Source: Wolfiporia cocos (Eukaryota; Basidiomycota; Agaricomycetes; Polyporales; Phaeolaceae). From it: 64,000 bases of DNA. Of the stretch, positions 22,118 through 32,032 are shown piece by piece. Each line of letters opens with the position of its first letter. The first letter of the stretch is position 1. The notes under the pieces were generated by a model, which was not told the origin of the DNA, did no database searches, and worked only from the letters and a program-made list of their open reading frames with translations. The stretch is taken from positions 1 through 64,000 of the forward strand of contig JACCLO010000047.1 of assembly GCA_029448655.1 (NCBI GenBank). Direction: 5' to 3'. The position numbers and the translations under genes are program-made.

Positions 22118-25100
22118 TCAGTTTTCGGTTCGCTTGGTGTTGTGCGCAAATTCGACGTCGGGTAGTCGTTGTACCCATTGGAAAGGGTCGTTCATGCAAT
22201 AGATACGAAGGTACACTTCGATTTGTTGATTCATCCTTTCCGTTTGTCCGTCGGTCTGTGGATGGTACGCCGTACTCATCGCAGATTCCGTTCCCTGCAG
22301 CTTGCATAATTCCTTGAACAGTTTCGATGCGAACTGTGGTCCCCTGTCTGAAATGATCTTTCGGGGAATGCCGTATTGTGAGTATATCTTTCGATGGAAT
22401 ATTTCTGCGGCCCCTTCGCTCGTGATTGTTTTGTCGCATGGGGTGAGAGAGATGGCCTTGGATAGGCCATGGTCGACAATCACCATCATGGAGTCATATT
22501 TTCCGACTCTTGGCAGGTCGGTGACAAAATCGACCGAGCACTGTGAGAAGGGAAGGGCGTCCTCCCGTGTCGGTATTGGCTGTAAAGGGGGTTTTAGCGG
22601 GTTCCTATCAGGTTTCATCTGTTGACAGATTGCACAGCCTCGGACGTATTCCGGTATCATTGTTCCCATGTCAGGCCACCAAAAGTGGGTCTTAACCTGT
22701 ACTGTTGTACCCCAGATCCCAGGGTGTCCGGCCGGGATCGTGTCGTGGTATTTTGAAATGACGTCCCGTCGAAGGCCCTCATCTTTTGGCACGTACATCC
22801 TGCCCCTGTAGAGCAGTATCCCATCCGTTTGTTGCCATTCATCTGCGGTGGTTCTTGCGGGGAATTCGTCTGTGCCCCCTAGAGCACGGATCGCCTGTTC
22901 CGCAGATTCATCTCGATCGTTGGCGTTCTTGATTCGATCGATGATCGGGATCTGGATTGCGTGGACGACGAGTTCATTTGGAATCATGGTGATTCCCTCG
23001 TTGTCTTCGTTGCTTTCGTCTAGGTGATACAACCTGGACAATGTGTCGGCCATGACTAGTTTCCTCCCGGGGATGTGTTGTAATTTCAGGTCGAATTGCG
23101 AGAGGAATAGATGCCATCTCGCTTGTCGCCGATTTAGGCGCTGTGCGCTTCTCCAGTACGTCAGGTTCTGATGATCGCTTCGGATCAAGATCCGATGCGG
23201 TGCTCCTTCTAACAGGTGCCGCCATTCTTCTAGTGCTCGGACTATTCCGAGTAGTTCGCGATCATAGATTTCGTAGTTCCGTTCTGTGGATGTCAGGGAT
23301 TGTGAGAGATATCCCACTGGCCGTTCACGCCCCGTTTCATCTGTCTGTTTTAGCACTGCCCCTGTGGCAAACTGAGATGCGTCTGTTTCGAGGATGAATG
23401 GTTTCTCCTTGTCTGGCGTTCCTAGTGCGGGCGCCGTTGTGAATGCCTGCTTCATGAAGTCGAACGCCTTTTGTTCTTTATCCGTCCACTGGAATCCTGT
23501 CCCTGTGACCGTTTTCGTGAGATCCACCAGGGGTCGGGCGTGCGTTGAGTAGTGATCGATAAATTTCCGATAGAAGTTTGCAAATCCTAGGAAGGATCTG
23601 ACTTCCTTGAGATTTCGGGGAGTCGGCCACTCTTTAATCCTATTGAGTTTCGCTGGGTCCATCTGGATGTTTCCTGGGGTGATGACTAGTCCTAGAAATT
23701 CGACTCTGTCGACACCGAAGGCGCATTTCTCGGGTTTCACAAAGAGATGGTTATCCACCAATCTCTGAAGGATTCGCCGTTCCCGTTCCTTGTGTGTTTT
23801 CTCGTCTTCTGAGAAAATGAGGATATCGTCCATGTAAACAAGCACCCATCCTTCGAAGATTTCTTCTTTCAGGATTTCGTTCATCATTGCCTGAAAGGTC
23901 CCGGGTGCATTGCACAATCCGAAAAACATAACCGTGGGTTCGTACAACCTTCGGTTTGTTTTGAAGGCCGCTTTCCATTCGTCTCCTTTCTTGATTCGCA
24001 CGTTGTTGTACCCCGCTCTAAGGTCCATTTTCGTGAAAATCTTTGCTCCTTTTAGCTTTTCCAGGAGCTCCGAGATTAATGGCAAGGGATAGACGTTCTT
24101 TATCGTTCCTTCGTTCAGATATCGATAATCTTGACAGGGTCGTAGGCCGCTGTCTTTCTTTGGGACGAAGAAGAATGGTGACGCCATCGGGGATTTTGAA
24201 GGGACTATGAATCCCTTGGCCAGGTTTTCTTTTAGGAATTCGTCCAGCGCCTGTTGCTCTTTAGGCAACAGTGCATAGACTTTGCAGTCCTTCGGCACGA
24301 AATCGGGTTTTAATTCGATTGCGTGGTCCCATGGTCTCGACGGGGGGAACGCCGCTGCGGACTCCTTACTGAACACCTTGGTAAAGTCTAGTAGGTGTTT
24401 CGGGACCATTTCCTCAATTGTTCGTTCTGGTTCAGGGGTTTTCTGTGCGAATTCTTGGGACTTCGTCAGCGCTTTCCTGACAGCATTGATGATTTGTATC
24501 TTTGTTCGGAACTTCTTTCGTGTTTCCCCTTTCTCTCCTATGATCCTAGGGTTATCTTTTGCAAAGCGTCGGATCGCTTCGTACTCCTCAGGAGTATAGA
24601 GCCGCTGTGCTGTTTCTTCTGGCTGGTCCGTAGATCCAAATCCTTTCTCCCCTCGTTCTGTTTCATCTAGGTCCTCGACCTCCAAAATGTCGGGGGTTAG
24701 GTGTCGTTCGAAAATTATCTGGGCTATTCGCATGCCCGGGATAATTCTATGTGCTTTGTCTGAATAGTTGAAGACGATGGCTCCGACGTCTCCTCGGTAG
24801 TCCGAGTCTATGATTCCGGCCTGTACTACCAGTCCGTGTCTGAGGGTGTTGCCTGATCGTCCGGCCAACCTTCCATACGATCCCTTCGGGATCTTCATTT
24901 TTACTCCTGTGGAGACGAGTTTCCATCCTCCGGCGGGAATCTCGGTTTCTTCTGCAGCGTAAAGGTCATACCCTGCGGCTTCTTGGGTTCCCCTTGTCGG
25001 AATTTTCCCTTCTGGAGCAACTACCATTTCCACCGTATCCATTTGGATCGTGGCTTCCGGTTTCTTTTCTTCTGCCCCTAGTATTGATCGTACATCGACT

Positions 25101-25420
25101 GTTTGGTCCTTCCAGTCGATTGTGGGGTTTTCGTCTTTTAGCCATCCATACCCTAGAATCATATTCTCTGTTCCGATCGATCCTACCAAGAATCGGACCT
25201 TTCGCGTTTTCTGGGTCTTCGGATATCGTAGTAGTATGGTGGCTTCTCGGTCTATTCGCCCATCTTTGTTTTCTGTTCCGTCAACATTTTTGACGATAAT
25301 CGGGTTCTTCAAGGGTTGCGTGGGCACCTTGTATTTTTCTACCACTCTGCTGTGGATCAGGTTTGACATTGCTCCTGAGTCGATTAGTGCATTGCACTTC
25401 ACGGGTTTTGCCAGCGTCAT
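22118..25420 (-). CDS. pol: Gypsy A Pol: protease, dUTPase, RT, RNase H, integrase
   Basis: 1100 aa. An aspartic protease has LIDSGA at residues 12-17. A trimeric-type dUTPase follows, with all five motifs: AAGYDLYA (148-155), SYGRLAGRSG (181-190), GIIDSDYRGDV (202-212), MRIAQII (230-236) and ERGEKGFGST (255-264). RT has MDLRAG and YMDDIL (529-534). RNase H has ETDASQFATG (D680). IN has the HHCC finger (H892, H899, C929, C932) and D964, D1025 (SDRGPQF), E1061 (QTERMN). The frame stops at TGA 22118-22120 where IN should continue; CGA to TGA would explain it. A dUTPase between PR and RT would lower dUTP near the reverse-transcription complex. All active-site residues I can check are intact. Confidence 0.95.
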   Translation of the reverse strand: MTLAKPVKCNALIDSGAMSNLIHSRVVEKYKVPTQPLKNPIIVKNVDGTENKDGRIDREATILLRYPKTQKTRKVRFLVGSIGTENMILGYGWLKDENPTIDWKDQTVDVRSILGAEEKKPEATIQMDTVEMVVAPEGKIPTRGTQEAAGYDLYAAEETEIPAGGWKLVSTGVKMKIPKGSYGRLAGRSGNTLRHGLVVQAGIIDSDYRGDVGAIVFNYSDKAHRIIPGMRIAQIIFERHLTPDILEVEDLDETERGEKGFGSTDQPEETAQRLYTPEEYEAIRRFAKDNPRIIGEKGETRKKFRTKIQIINAVRKALTKSQEFAQKTPEPERTIEEMVPKHLLDFTKVFSKESAAAFPPSRPWDHAIELKPDFVPKDCKVYALLPKEQQALDEFLKENLAKGFIVPSKSPMASPFFFVPKKDSGLRPCQDYRYLNEGTIKNVYPLPLISELLEKLKGAKIFTKMDLRAGYNNVRIKKGDEWKAAFKTNRRLYEPTVMFFGLCNAPGTFQAMMNEILKEEIFEGWVLVYMDDILIFSEDEKTHKERERRILQRLVDNHLFVKPEKCAFGVDRVEFLGLVITPGNIQMDPAKLNRIKEWPTPRNLKEVRSFLGFANFYRKFIDHYSTHARPLVDLTKTVTGTGFQWTDKEQKAFDFMKQAFTTAPALGTPDKEKPFILETDASQFATGAVLKQTDETGRERPVGYLSQSLTSTERNYEIYDRELLGIVRALEEWRHLLEGAPHRILIRSDHQNLTYWRSAQRLNRRQARWHLFLSQFDLKLQHIPGRKLVMADTLSRLYHLDESNEDNEGITMIPNELVVHAIQIPIIDRIKNANDRDESAEQAIRALGGTDEFPARTTADEWQQTDGILLYRGRMYVPKDEGLRRDVISKYHDTIPAGHPGIWGTTVQVKTHFWWPDMGTMIPEYVRGCAICQQMKPDRNPLKPPLQPIPTREDALPFSQCSVDFVTDLPRVGKYDSMMVIVDHGLSKAISLTPCDKTITSEGAAEIFHRKIYSQYGIPRKIISDRGPQFASKLFKELCKLQGTESAMSTAYHPQTDGQTERMNQQIEVYLRIYCMNDPFQWVQRLPDVEFAHNTKRTEN

Positions 25421-25509
25421 GATTACCGGAATGAAGAGGGATCGATTCTTCTCGAACGAGGTAATTACATGCGCTGCTTTCTCGGAGGGTAAGACCGTGG
25501 GCTTCCCTC

Positions 25510-26751
25510 CTAGGCAAAATCCTGTTCTTCTACGAGCCGTGCTAGGAGCTCGGGGTTCTTGGCTTTCAGAGCCCTAATTGCTGTGACCGCTCTGTTAGCG
25601 GTGACATATTCAGTCTCTTCTTCGGAGACTTCTTCGATGCGAGCTTCTTGCTCGGCTTCTTCTTCTTCGGTTTTTCGAGTAGTCCGCCTAGGGCGGGCTG
25701 GTTTCCTCGGCCTCTTCGGGCAGTCTCGCGACATATGTCCTGGCTGATGACAGGTGAAGCATTTTCCTTTCTTGATGTGATCGTCCCTTTCCTGGGTGGT
25801 CATTCGATCTACATCCATTGCGTTCGGATCTTTCGGTGCGGTTGTCTGTGGAGCACTAGTGCGTCCGTTATTCTGGTTCGAGGCTTGCCAAGCCTTTTTC
25901 TTGACAAACGGTTTGTCCCGTTTCAAGAATATCTTGTACGTATTTTCATAGTACGAGGCAGCGGACTGCCATTCATCAATGGTTGCTGGTAGCGGTCGAA
26001 CACCGATGATGTATCGGGTCGTGTGTTCGGGTAACCCTTTCTCAAAGAGGGTTATGAGCAACGCGTTTCCGTCCGCGCTGTATCGATCGTACTGGGCCTT
26101 TCCGGCCAAGTTGTTGAACTCGGTGATATAATCATCAATGTCCTTCCTGTCCTGGGTTACGTCCAGGATTTTCTTCCGCGCCTTCTGTACCTCTTCGATG
26201 GCTCCGAAGGCTTTCTGGAAGTCTGCATCAAACTGTGCAAGACTAGGTGGGAAGAATCGTTTCGTCTGGGGGTTCGTGTAAACCCGGTGGTAATTTTGTT
26301 TCCACTGGCCTGTTTTCCCCTTGTTCGAAATATAAGAGAGGATAAAGATCACTCTCTGAACGTCGTTCTGGAATGATGTTTCGTACATCGTAAACCAGGA
26401 ATTGCACTGGTTTATGAAGTTCTGCATGTCAGATCGTTCCCCGTCGAATACGTCTGGGGGATTGATCTTTATCATCGGGGGTCGGTAGTACGGGTTTGGC
26501 GCCGGAGGTTGAGGCTGCGGCGCATTCGGTGGTGGAGGTCCTCCTCCTCCCGGGTATCCTCCACCTGGGTTTCCTGGGTTTCCTCCGGGGTTCCCTGGGT
26601 TTCCTCCAGGGTTTCCTCCTCCGGGGTTCGCGGGGGTTCCTCCTCCGAATCCTCCAGGAGGGGGGCATTCCCTCCTCCGAGTCCGAAGTTTCCTCCCAGT
26701 CCTCCTCCGCTTGTACCTGCGGAGGTTCGTCCAAATAGGCCTGAAGGCCAT
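25510..26751 (-). CDS. gag: Gypsy A Gag (capsid and zinc knuckle)
   Basis: The reliable part starts near 26660: Gly/Pro/Asn-rich repeats, a Pro stretch, then a capsid-like region (PPMIKINPPDVFDGERSDMQ, CNSWFTMYETSFQNDVQRV, DDYITEFNNLAGKAQYD), the knuckle CFTCHQPGHMSRDC (C-x2-C-x4-H-x4-C) and an acidic C-terminus ending at 25510. Upstream coding is in another frame (next entry). The change-over lies at a run of six G at 26660-26665 (six C on the coding strand). One C fewer, or a +1 slip there, would fuse the two into one long Gag. Confidence 0.9.
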   Translation of the reverse strand: MAFRPIWTNLRRYKRRRTGRKLRTRRRECPPPGGFGGGTPANPGGGNPGGNPGNPGGNPGNPGGGYPGGGGPPPPNAPQPQPPAPNPYYRPPMIKINPPDVFDGERSDMQNFINQCNSWFTMYETSFQNDVQRVIFILSYISNKGKTGQWKQNYHRVYTNPQTKRFFPPSLAQFDADFQKAFGAIEEVQKARKKILDVTQDRKDIDDYITEFNNLAGKAQYDRYSADGNALLITLFEKGLPEHTTRYIIGVRPLPATIDEWQSAASYYENTYKIFLKRDKPFVKKKAWQASNQNNGRTSAPQTTAPKDPNAMDVDRMTTQERDDHIKKGKCFTCHQPGHMSRDCPKRPRKPARPRRTTRKTEEEEAEQEARIEEVSEEETEYVTANRAVTAIRALKAKNPELLARLVEEQDFA

Positions 26752-27343
26752 GTTCCTGGGTTTGTCGTTCCCATTCCTCCGCTTGGGCTAGTCCAAGACG
26801 GATTTCCTCCGCTACCCATTCCGGGTGCGTTCTGTGGGGGGTTTCCAAAGAGGTCTGTTCCTCCAGCCATAGGCCCAATCCCACTCTGCGCAAAAGCAGA
26901 TATAAATCCTGGAGGGTCCTGTCCTCCGGTCTGGCTGTTATCTGTTCCTGTAAAATTTCCAGGATTTCTCCCATCATCTCGATGCGCTCAATTCCTGCCA
27001 TTCCTGTGGCGCCCGAAGGCTGATTCGTATTTCCATCGGCATCGAAGGTTCTGTTGATGGTTTCGGTTTCGTTTTCGGTCAACGTCGCGGTTGACATCGG
27101 AGGGAGTTCTCCAAATCGTTCGAACGCTTCACGCGTTATTTCCCAAGCGGTCGTTCTTGCGGAGGGGTATACTTCTACCCACTTCGATGCCCTATCTTCT
27201 CTTGGAATGACAACAATTCCTCCGCGGTTACGGAAGGCTCCAATGGTGTCAGTCCACTCGTATCGGTTGAGTCTGTAGACTCCCTGAATGTCCTCGGGCA
27301 AGAGTTCAATCAGTCGTGCTGGGAATTCTGGTCCAAATATCAT
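26429..27343 (-). CDS. Gypsy A Gag N-terminal part
   Basis: Starts MIFGPEFPARLIELLPED and runs through charged helical segments (GEILEILQEQITARPEDR, RRVGLGLWLEEQTSL, LAQAEEWERQTQEHG) to EEDWEETSDSEEGMPP at about 26665. After that the frame is arginine/proline-rich junk, while the neighbouring frame becomes the Gly-rich Gag. I read it as the N-terminal third of one Gag protein. Confidence 0.75.
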   Translation of the reverse strand: MIFGPEFPARLIELLPEDIQGVYRLNRYEWTDTIGAFRNRGGIVVIPREDRASKWVEVYPSARTTAWEITREAFERFGELPPMSTATLTENETETINRTFDADGNTNQPSGATGMAGIERIEMMGEILEILQEQITARPEDRTLQDLYLLLRRVGLGLWLEEQTSLETPHRTHPEWVAEEIRLGLAQAEEWERQTQEHGLQAYLDEPPQVQAEEDWEETSDSEEGMPPSWRIRRRNPREPRRRKPWRKPREPRRKPRKPRWRIPGRRRTSTTECAAASTSGAKPVLPTPDDKDQSPRRIRRGTI

Positions 27344-27389
27344 GTGCCCTTACACCGTGGTAGGTGAGGGTGTGATAAGCTCGACCTTC

Positions 27390-28096
27390 TGTTACGGGTC
27401 GAACACCCGTTCGTATATTCGAGTCGCGAATATAGATCGTTCTTCTGCATGTGGGCGTATAGCCGTATGCAAGGCAAATGCTCGTTAGATGCCTTCAAGT
27501 CCTAGGTGAAGTTCCTAGGAGATCGTATAATATCCAATACGCGTTAGAGGATATAATCTGTTCAGGTGCGAGTCGAATAGAATATAAGACTCGCCTAAGT
27601 CCGAGAAGTCAGTGTGCACTTCGAGGACTTAGTCGTTCGGTTGCTCGAGTGAGAAATACTGAGCGTAGTTTCCTACGTTTGAGAACGAGTATAAGACTTC
27701 TTGTTTATACAACAAGGTCGAGCTGAAGAGCCTTGACAATAAGTACATGAGCTTTTATACTACGCTGGGTTTTAGGGGTCAAGTCCATCCCAGATGCCAC
27801 CGCTACTATCTACGCTATAGTATCAAACGTTTGATAAGTATGTAGTGATGTATCCGAAACGATAGATAGGGATGATGGTGGTTGAACACCATCTATCAGC
27901 TAATAAACGATGAAGGTGAAACGGTGGCAGAGTTGGATCTGCCAAAGGTGAAACGCGCCCTACATGCTAATACAACTGGGGATGCGCCCAGTAGAGTCAC
28001 GAGTAGCCAGGGGGTTGGTTGCGCAACAAGTCCCTGTATCGTATTCGCCCGGTGGTGAGTTCTGTCGATATTCGAAAAATCAAAATAACCGTAACA
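27390..28096 (-). repeat. 5' LTR of Gypsy A (707 bp)
   Basis: TGTTACGGG..CCGTAACA, followed by the TSD CTCCC (28097-28101). The bases next to it inside the element (27361-27389) should hold the primer-binding site. I could not match them to a tRNA end. Confidence 0.92.
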
Positions 28097-28144
28097 CTCC
28101 CCAACCTGAGTTGCCCGAGAAAATAGCCACGGACTGAAGTGGAT

Positions 28145-29893
28145 TAGTGATGTGCCAGGCCCAGCCCAGCTCAAAAGCCCCGGCTTCGGCCCGGCTTGGA
28201 TGGCCCATGGCTTTTCAAAACCTCAGGCCAGGCCCTCATTGACAGCTCACGGCTTGGCCCGGCCTAGGTCCCAGCTTGGCCGCGGCCTACCACTGCTAAG
28301 ATAATCGTCACTTTAGCTTCAGAGCTTGAGATTCACCTTTGCCAAACCTTTCCCAGATGAAATAGAACCTTTAATCCTCCGATCTATAGTAGGATTAAGC
28401 ATGAAATAATCATTCACTAGCGCAGCATTCAGTAGCGTGCCTGCCATATGGGGGATCATATAGGCGCCCAAAAGTGAGTGGCAGGCTTCAACGTTGAGGA
28501 CTTGACTTTTCTGTAGTTTTAAATAAACAAGATAGGTGCACAATGATTGAGTTGAGCATATAACTGGCCTGTATGGGCTTATATTGTGCCTGCCAGATAT
28601 TGTAGCCATTAAGATCCCTAGGCCAGGGCTCAACAGCTTGGCCTGGCCTGGCCTGTATCTCAGGCCGGGCCCTGGGCCGTCTCTGTCACAAGCCAATTTC
28701 CAAGCCTAGTAGAACATCCTAGGTTGACACCCCACTCACGCCTCTTGCACGCTAAAGCACTCCATCCAAGCCCAGCTGGATACGTACGGCAATGCTAGTA
28801 GAAGCCCTCCGATACACAAGTCACTACGGGCACTAGCAGACCACCAGCAGTCCGAACCTTACACCAGTCCCAGTCCCCGGCAGTCAGTACAATACTGCCT
28901 AGTCCATACAACCTAGTCATGGGCCACCTCTAGGAACCACCAGCGTGGCTAGCACAGCAGTAACCCCAAGACAATCCAGGTTACCAGCCATCGCACATAC
29001 ACTACACACTAACTAGAGGAATGACCTATATTATGCACGTGACCTAAACACTACGCCCAATGTCTCACATCTCTTACACCACAGACACTCGCCATTACTG
29101 GCATAGACATTCCCCATTACAGGCAGGCCCCGACCTGTATAGACTTCTGCCCGTGGGATGGCAGCAATCCCATACAAGCACTAGACCTATGCACCTACAG
29201 TCTACGAGTCTACGCCCTACGCCTTCCCTTCAGTACCGCAACCTCTGGGAACCCGGGCCGTGAACGATCGACCCTCAGTACCGTAACCTCGGGAACCTAG
29301 GCCACCAAAAGCACCTTCAGACCACATCTTGTCAAACCACGCCATTGGAATGGTGCACCCCCTGCCTGGGATGGCAGCACATGACCTATGAGGAGCACTG
29401 GTCGTTATACCCTGATCGACGAAAACCACCGATCATTACACCCGATCGAAGCACTGATCACCACCGCCATTACTGGTATCACCCGATCGACAAGAACCAC
29501 TGATCGTAACCCGATCGATTGGCAACCCCCCTGATCCAATCCCATCACACTACGTTGCTATGGACATCTCGCTACGTACCAGTGCTCCAATGCCATTACC
29601 GGCCCCATAGCTTAGACCAATTGTATACCAGCAAGTAGATGACCCCATAGTCACGCGAGCCCCCACATGTACAAACAGTAGTAATATATAAGCCAGACAG
29701 TCTCGAGCATAAACCTCAGACTTGTCTTGGCCTCTTCTGGCTAGTAGTCCCAAATCAGGAAGGCACCTTTGTGTGAGCCCCCTTCCCCTGGTTGAGTGCT
29801 AGTTAGTAGCGTGTGTCAGTCTCAAGCCGTGCTGTAAAGCCCAGCTTGGCCCGGCCCAGCTCATGGCCCAAAGCTGGGCCTGGCACATCACTA
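28145..29893. mobile_element. hAT-like MITE copy 1 with a nested solo LTR; TSD AAGTGGAT
   Basis: Starts TAGTGATGTGCCAGGCC and ends GGCCTGGCACATCACTA, perfect inverted termini. The flanking 8-bp repeat AAGTGGAT lies at 28137-28144 and 29894-29901. An 8-bp TSD with a TAGTG..CACTA end fits the hAT superfamily. Without the nested LTR it is about 609 bp, has no transposase, and is full of GGCC/GGCCTGG runs near both ends that can pair with each other. Confidence 0.88.
28684..29818 (+). repeat. Solo LTR (1135 bp) nested in MITE copy 1, TSD GTCTC
   Basis: TGTCACAAGCC..GTGTGTCA flanked by GTCTC at 28679-28683 and 29819-29823. Removing it restores the MITE sequence seen uninterrupted in copy 3 (CCATCTCAAGCC). 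A degenerate TATA/hairpin region (ATATATAAGCC, then ACCTCAGACTTG) lies near 29690-29735. It contains GATCG-rich short repeats at about 29400-29530. Confidence 0.88.
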
Positions 29894-29902
29894 AAGTGGA
29901 TG

Positions 29903-30247
29903 GGATGAAGGGTTAAGAAATCAAGAGCTGCTGATGGCAACGTGAGTATACGATTCCAATACAAGTCTTTGTCGATCAATCTGGGGATCCCTAGTCCTTT
30001 GACAAAACTCTCCAAAACCATGAAAGAGAAATTGTCCTGGCCATTCAGGATGACCTGGTTGGAATACAAGGGGCAGAGGAGTTGATAGAAAAACCTCAAT
30101 ATGAACACATGTTCAGTGATGTAATTGAAGCGGCATGACATGACAGCAGAGGCATGATTGAAGTGATAAATATGAGTGAAGCTGCCCTGGCCATGTCATG
30201 GAGGGCATAAGCATACTGGGTGCCATGAGCAGAGAGGAGGTTGAGAG
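29903..30247 (-). pseudogene. Host ORF fragment between a MITE and an LTR
   Basis: The minus frame reads HVFILRFFYQLLCPLYSNQV, then NFSFMVLESFVKGLGIPRLI, and DLYWNRILTLPSAALDFL up to the MITE. Upstream it runs into the LTR beginning at 30248. It is hydrophobic and could be part of the gene whose C-terminus lies left of Gypsy A (19344-19615). Family unknown. Confidence 0.3.
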
Positions 30248-30612
30248 TGTCACAGACTGCCTCGGGTAAGGCTCTTATAGATATCACATGACTTGTTATT
30301 GTTTGTCTTAGGTTTGATAAGGTTTAGCTAGAATTCCCTGATACCTTAACAGTCATGCGCCCATACTTACAGTAGTGCCACCCATGTGACTCACCTTAGG
30401 TAGTGCACAGGCCACCTCTTTAGGGTAGACACAGTGTGTCCCCCTGTATGTACATATAGCGCGAGCTGAGGTCTTACAACCTCAGTTCTACTATTCTTGG
30501 CAACCAGGTCAATCCTCACTACCTCTGCGTGTGCGCCCGCCTGCGTCTTGGCAACACTACTATTCTATACTCGCTAGTCTGTGGTGCAAGACTGCACATA
30601 CCGCTGTTGTCA
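30248..30612 (+). repeat. LTR (about 365 bp) with TATA/hairpin
   Basis: TGTCACAGACTGCC..CTGTTGTCA with a TATA-like CATATAG at about 30453 and the hairpin CTGAGG/CCTCAG (30466-30485). Flanks GAGAG and GAAAA would be a TSD only if two G-to-A changes are allowed. Confidence 0.6.
30466..30485 (+). promoter_or_regulatory. LTR start-site hairpin
   Basis: CTGAGG..CCTCAG about 13 nt after a CATATAG box. One of at least 13 such stems. Confidence 0.6.
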
Positions 30613-31560
30613 GAAAAATATTTTCTCTCGGGTTCTCCGGGCAGGTCTGGATGTGCCGAGATAGGCGAGGTGTTCGAGGGGTTGATGTCGAGTAGTTTTA
30701 CCGGTTGAACGTAGCCTGTAGCGATTTAGAACTGCGGCGGTGCGTCGAATAAAGTGGAAATAATAGACATTGACTCGAAAATGTTTGTGACCGATTTCCT
30801 AAGTCCTAAGCGTACGCCTCGAGCGCAGCCCTTCGTCTGACTTCGTCTGGGTGGAATTCGATGATTTGCTCGTATCTACACATCGCCTAAATACATGGAG
30901 AGCCACGAAATTTTCTACAACATTTTAAGTGTCCTAAAATTTCGAGTGTGCACCCTACAAGCTAGACAATCCAGAGACGAACCCTGAGATGGTGAAGACT
31001 GTCCTGAAACACAAGCAAATTATTTTATGAGACCGATCACCTGTAGATCTAGGGTGGTGCACCGAGGTTGGAGAGAAAAGACATGGAAAAAGCTATAGGA
31101 AGGCAGTTGGGGTTGGGCCAGACCTGGCTAGGCTAGAGAGCCTAGGGAAGCGTCAGATGGCACCTGTTTTGACTGGATGAGCAGCCAGATAGTGCCCGCA
31201 GGGCTTTTGCGACATTTCAGATTGTGCATGAGCCAGCGAAGGTTCACTGTACGAGTATGATCGAGGCCGATCATGATCGGTCAAGCTGTGGCTGAACTAC
31301 CTCAGATGGGCATTCTGCCTACCAGCTGGCTTTCTGTGGTGTGTTCTGTGTCGTTTTGGTGTGTGTTTGATCGTGCCCTGGTATTCTTACATGTGTCTAA
31401 AGTCTATGGCACATTTATATTGCAGCCGCAGCCACGCGCGAGCTGGAACGGCCAAAGACAATCGAGGCAGGGCACCGGCCGTGCGGGCCGTCTGGTCCCT
31501 TGGGGACACCTGTTCCTGGCCGTGCATGGCATCCCGTGCATGGTCCAGGAGCGCCATCCC
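30613..31560. other. Stretch without a supported gene
   Basis: No ORF with a motif, no LTR ends and no MITE termini seen. It contains ACATTTTAAGTGTCCTAAAA-like palindromic AT-rich sequence at about 30920. Confidence 0.3.
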
Positions 31561-31568
31561 TTCAGATA

Positions 31569-31759
31569 TGAAGCTTATTGAGGAGGAGCTGGACTATAGG
31601 TATCAAGTTGCTGAGGATGAAGTGGACGAGCAGTGTGAAGATGAAGAGGGAAACAGGGCAGAAAATTATAAAGACAAGGATGGGGATTTGGGTCTGGATG
31701 AGGACAGAGTTGACAATCTGGATGACCTGCTCAGCAAGAATGGCTTTGCACCACTTTGA
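31569..31759 (+). pseudogene. Acidic ORF tail, unknown
   Basis: The frame gives KLIEEELDYRYQVAEDEVDE, then DGDLGLDEDRVDNLDDLL, and a TGA at 31757. Such acidic tails occur at the ends of fungal transposases and other proteins. Without upstream sequence I cannot say which. Confidence 0.2.
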
Positions 31760-32032
31760 GCAATATACACAGCTTCTCAGATGTGCTCAGATTTTTGTAG
31801 TTTGAGCATTCTCAACATCATGTATACCACTTATTTTGTACATTGTGATTCTACATGATGGTTCTGAGGCCTCTAGGTGTGCACCACATTGTGTGGCATA
31901 TGCCACAGGCTATAGTATATCCACATAGGTAAGCTGCAACAGCACTTTGCAATTCATATGCCAGCCTGACTACCAAACAACAATTCTATACCAGTCTGAT
32001 GATTAGTTTCCCAGTCACACATTGAATTTGAC

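Larger units (their letters stand above)
19616..28096 (-). mobile_element. Gypsy A: full-length Ty3/Gypsy chromodomain retrotransposon with dUTPase
   Basis: Two LTRs (19616-20355 and 27390-28096) start TGTTACGGG and end CCGTAACA or CCGTACA. The whole is flanked by CTCCC at 19611-19615 and 28097-28101. Coding is on the minus strand: Gag (27343 to 25510, in two frames), Pol (25420 to 22118) as PR-dUTPase-RT-RNase H-IN, an IN tail plus chromodomain (22096 to 21540), then an extra 3' frame (to about 20500). A purine run next to the 3' LTR (rc of 20356-20380, with GGGAGGGG) is the polypurine tract. Defects are a one-base shift in Gag, a TGA in IN, and a one-base shift in the chromodomain. The LTRs agree closely for about 420 bp, then differ by many small indels. 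Confidence 0.95.

Noticed and set aside
22097..22120. Programmed stop readthrough in Gypsy A integrase
   Set aside because: The stop lies inside integrase, not at a Gag-Pol border, and CGA-to-TGA decay is the simpler cause.
28145..29893. GGCC-rich arms as a CRISPR-like or tandem array
   Set aside because: Repeats are irregular, without spacers, and belong to MITE ends with inverted termini and an 8-bp TSD.
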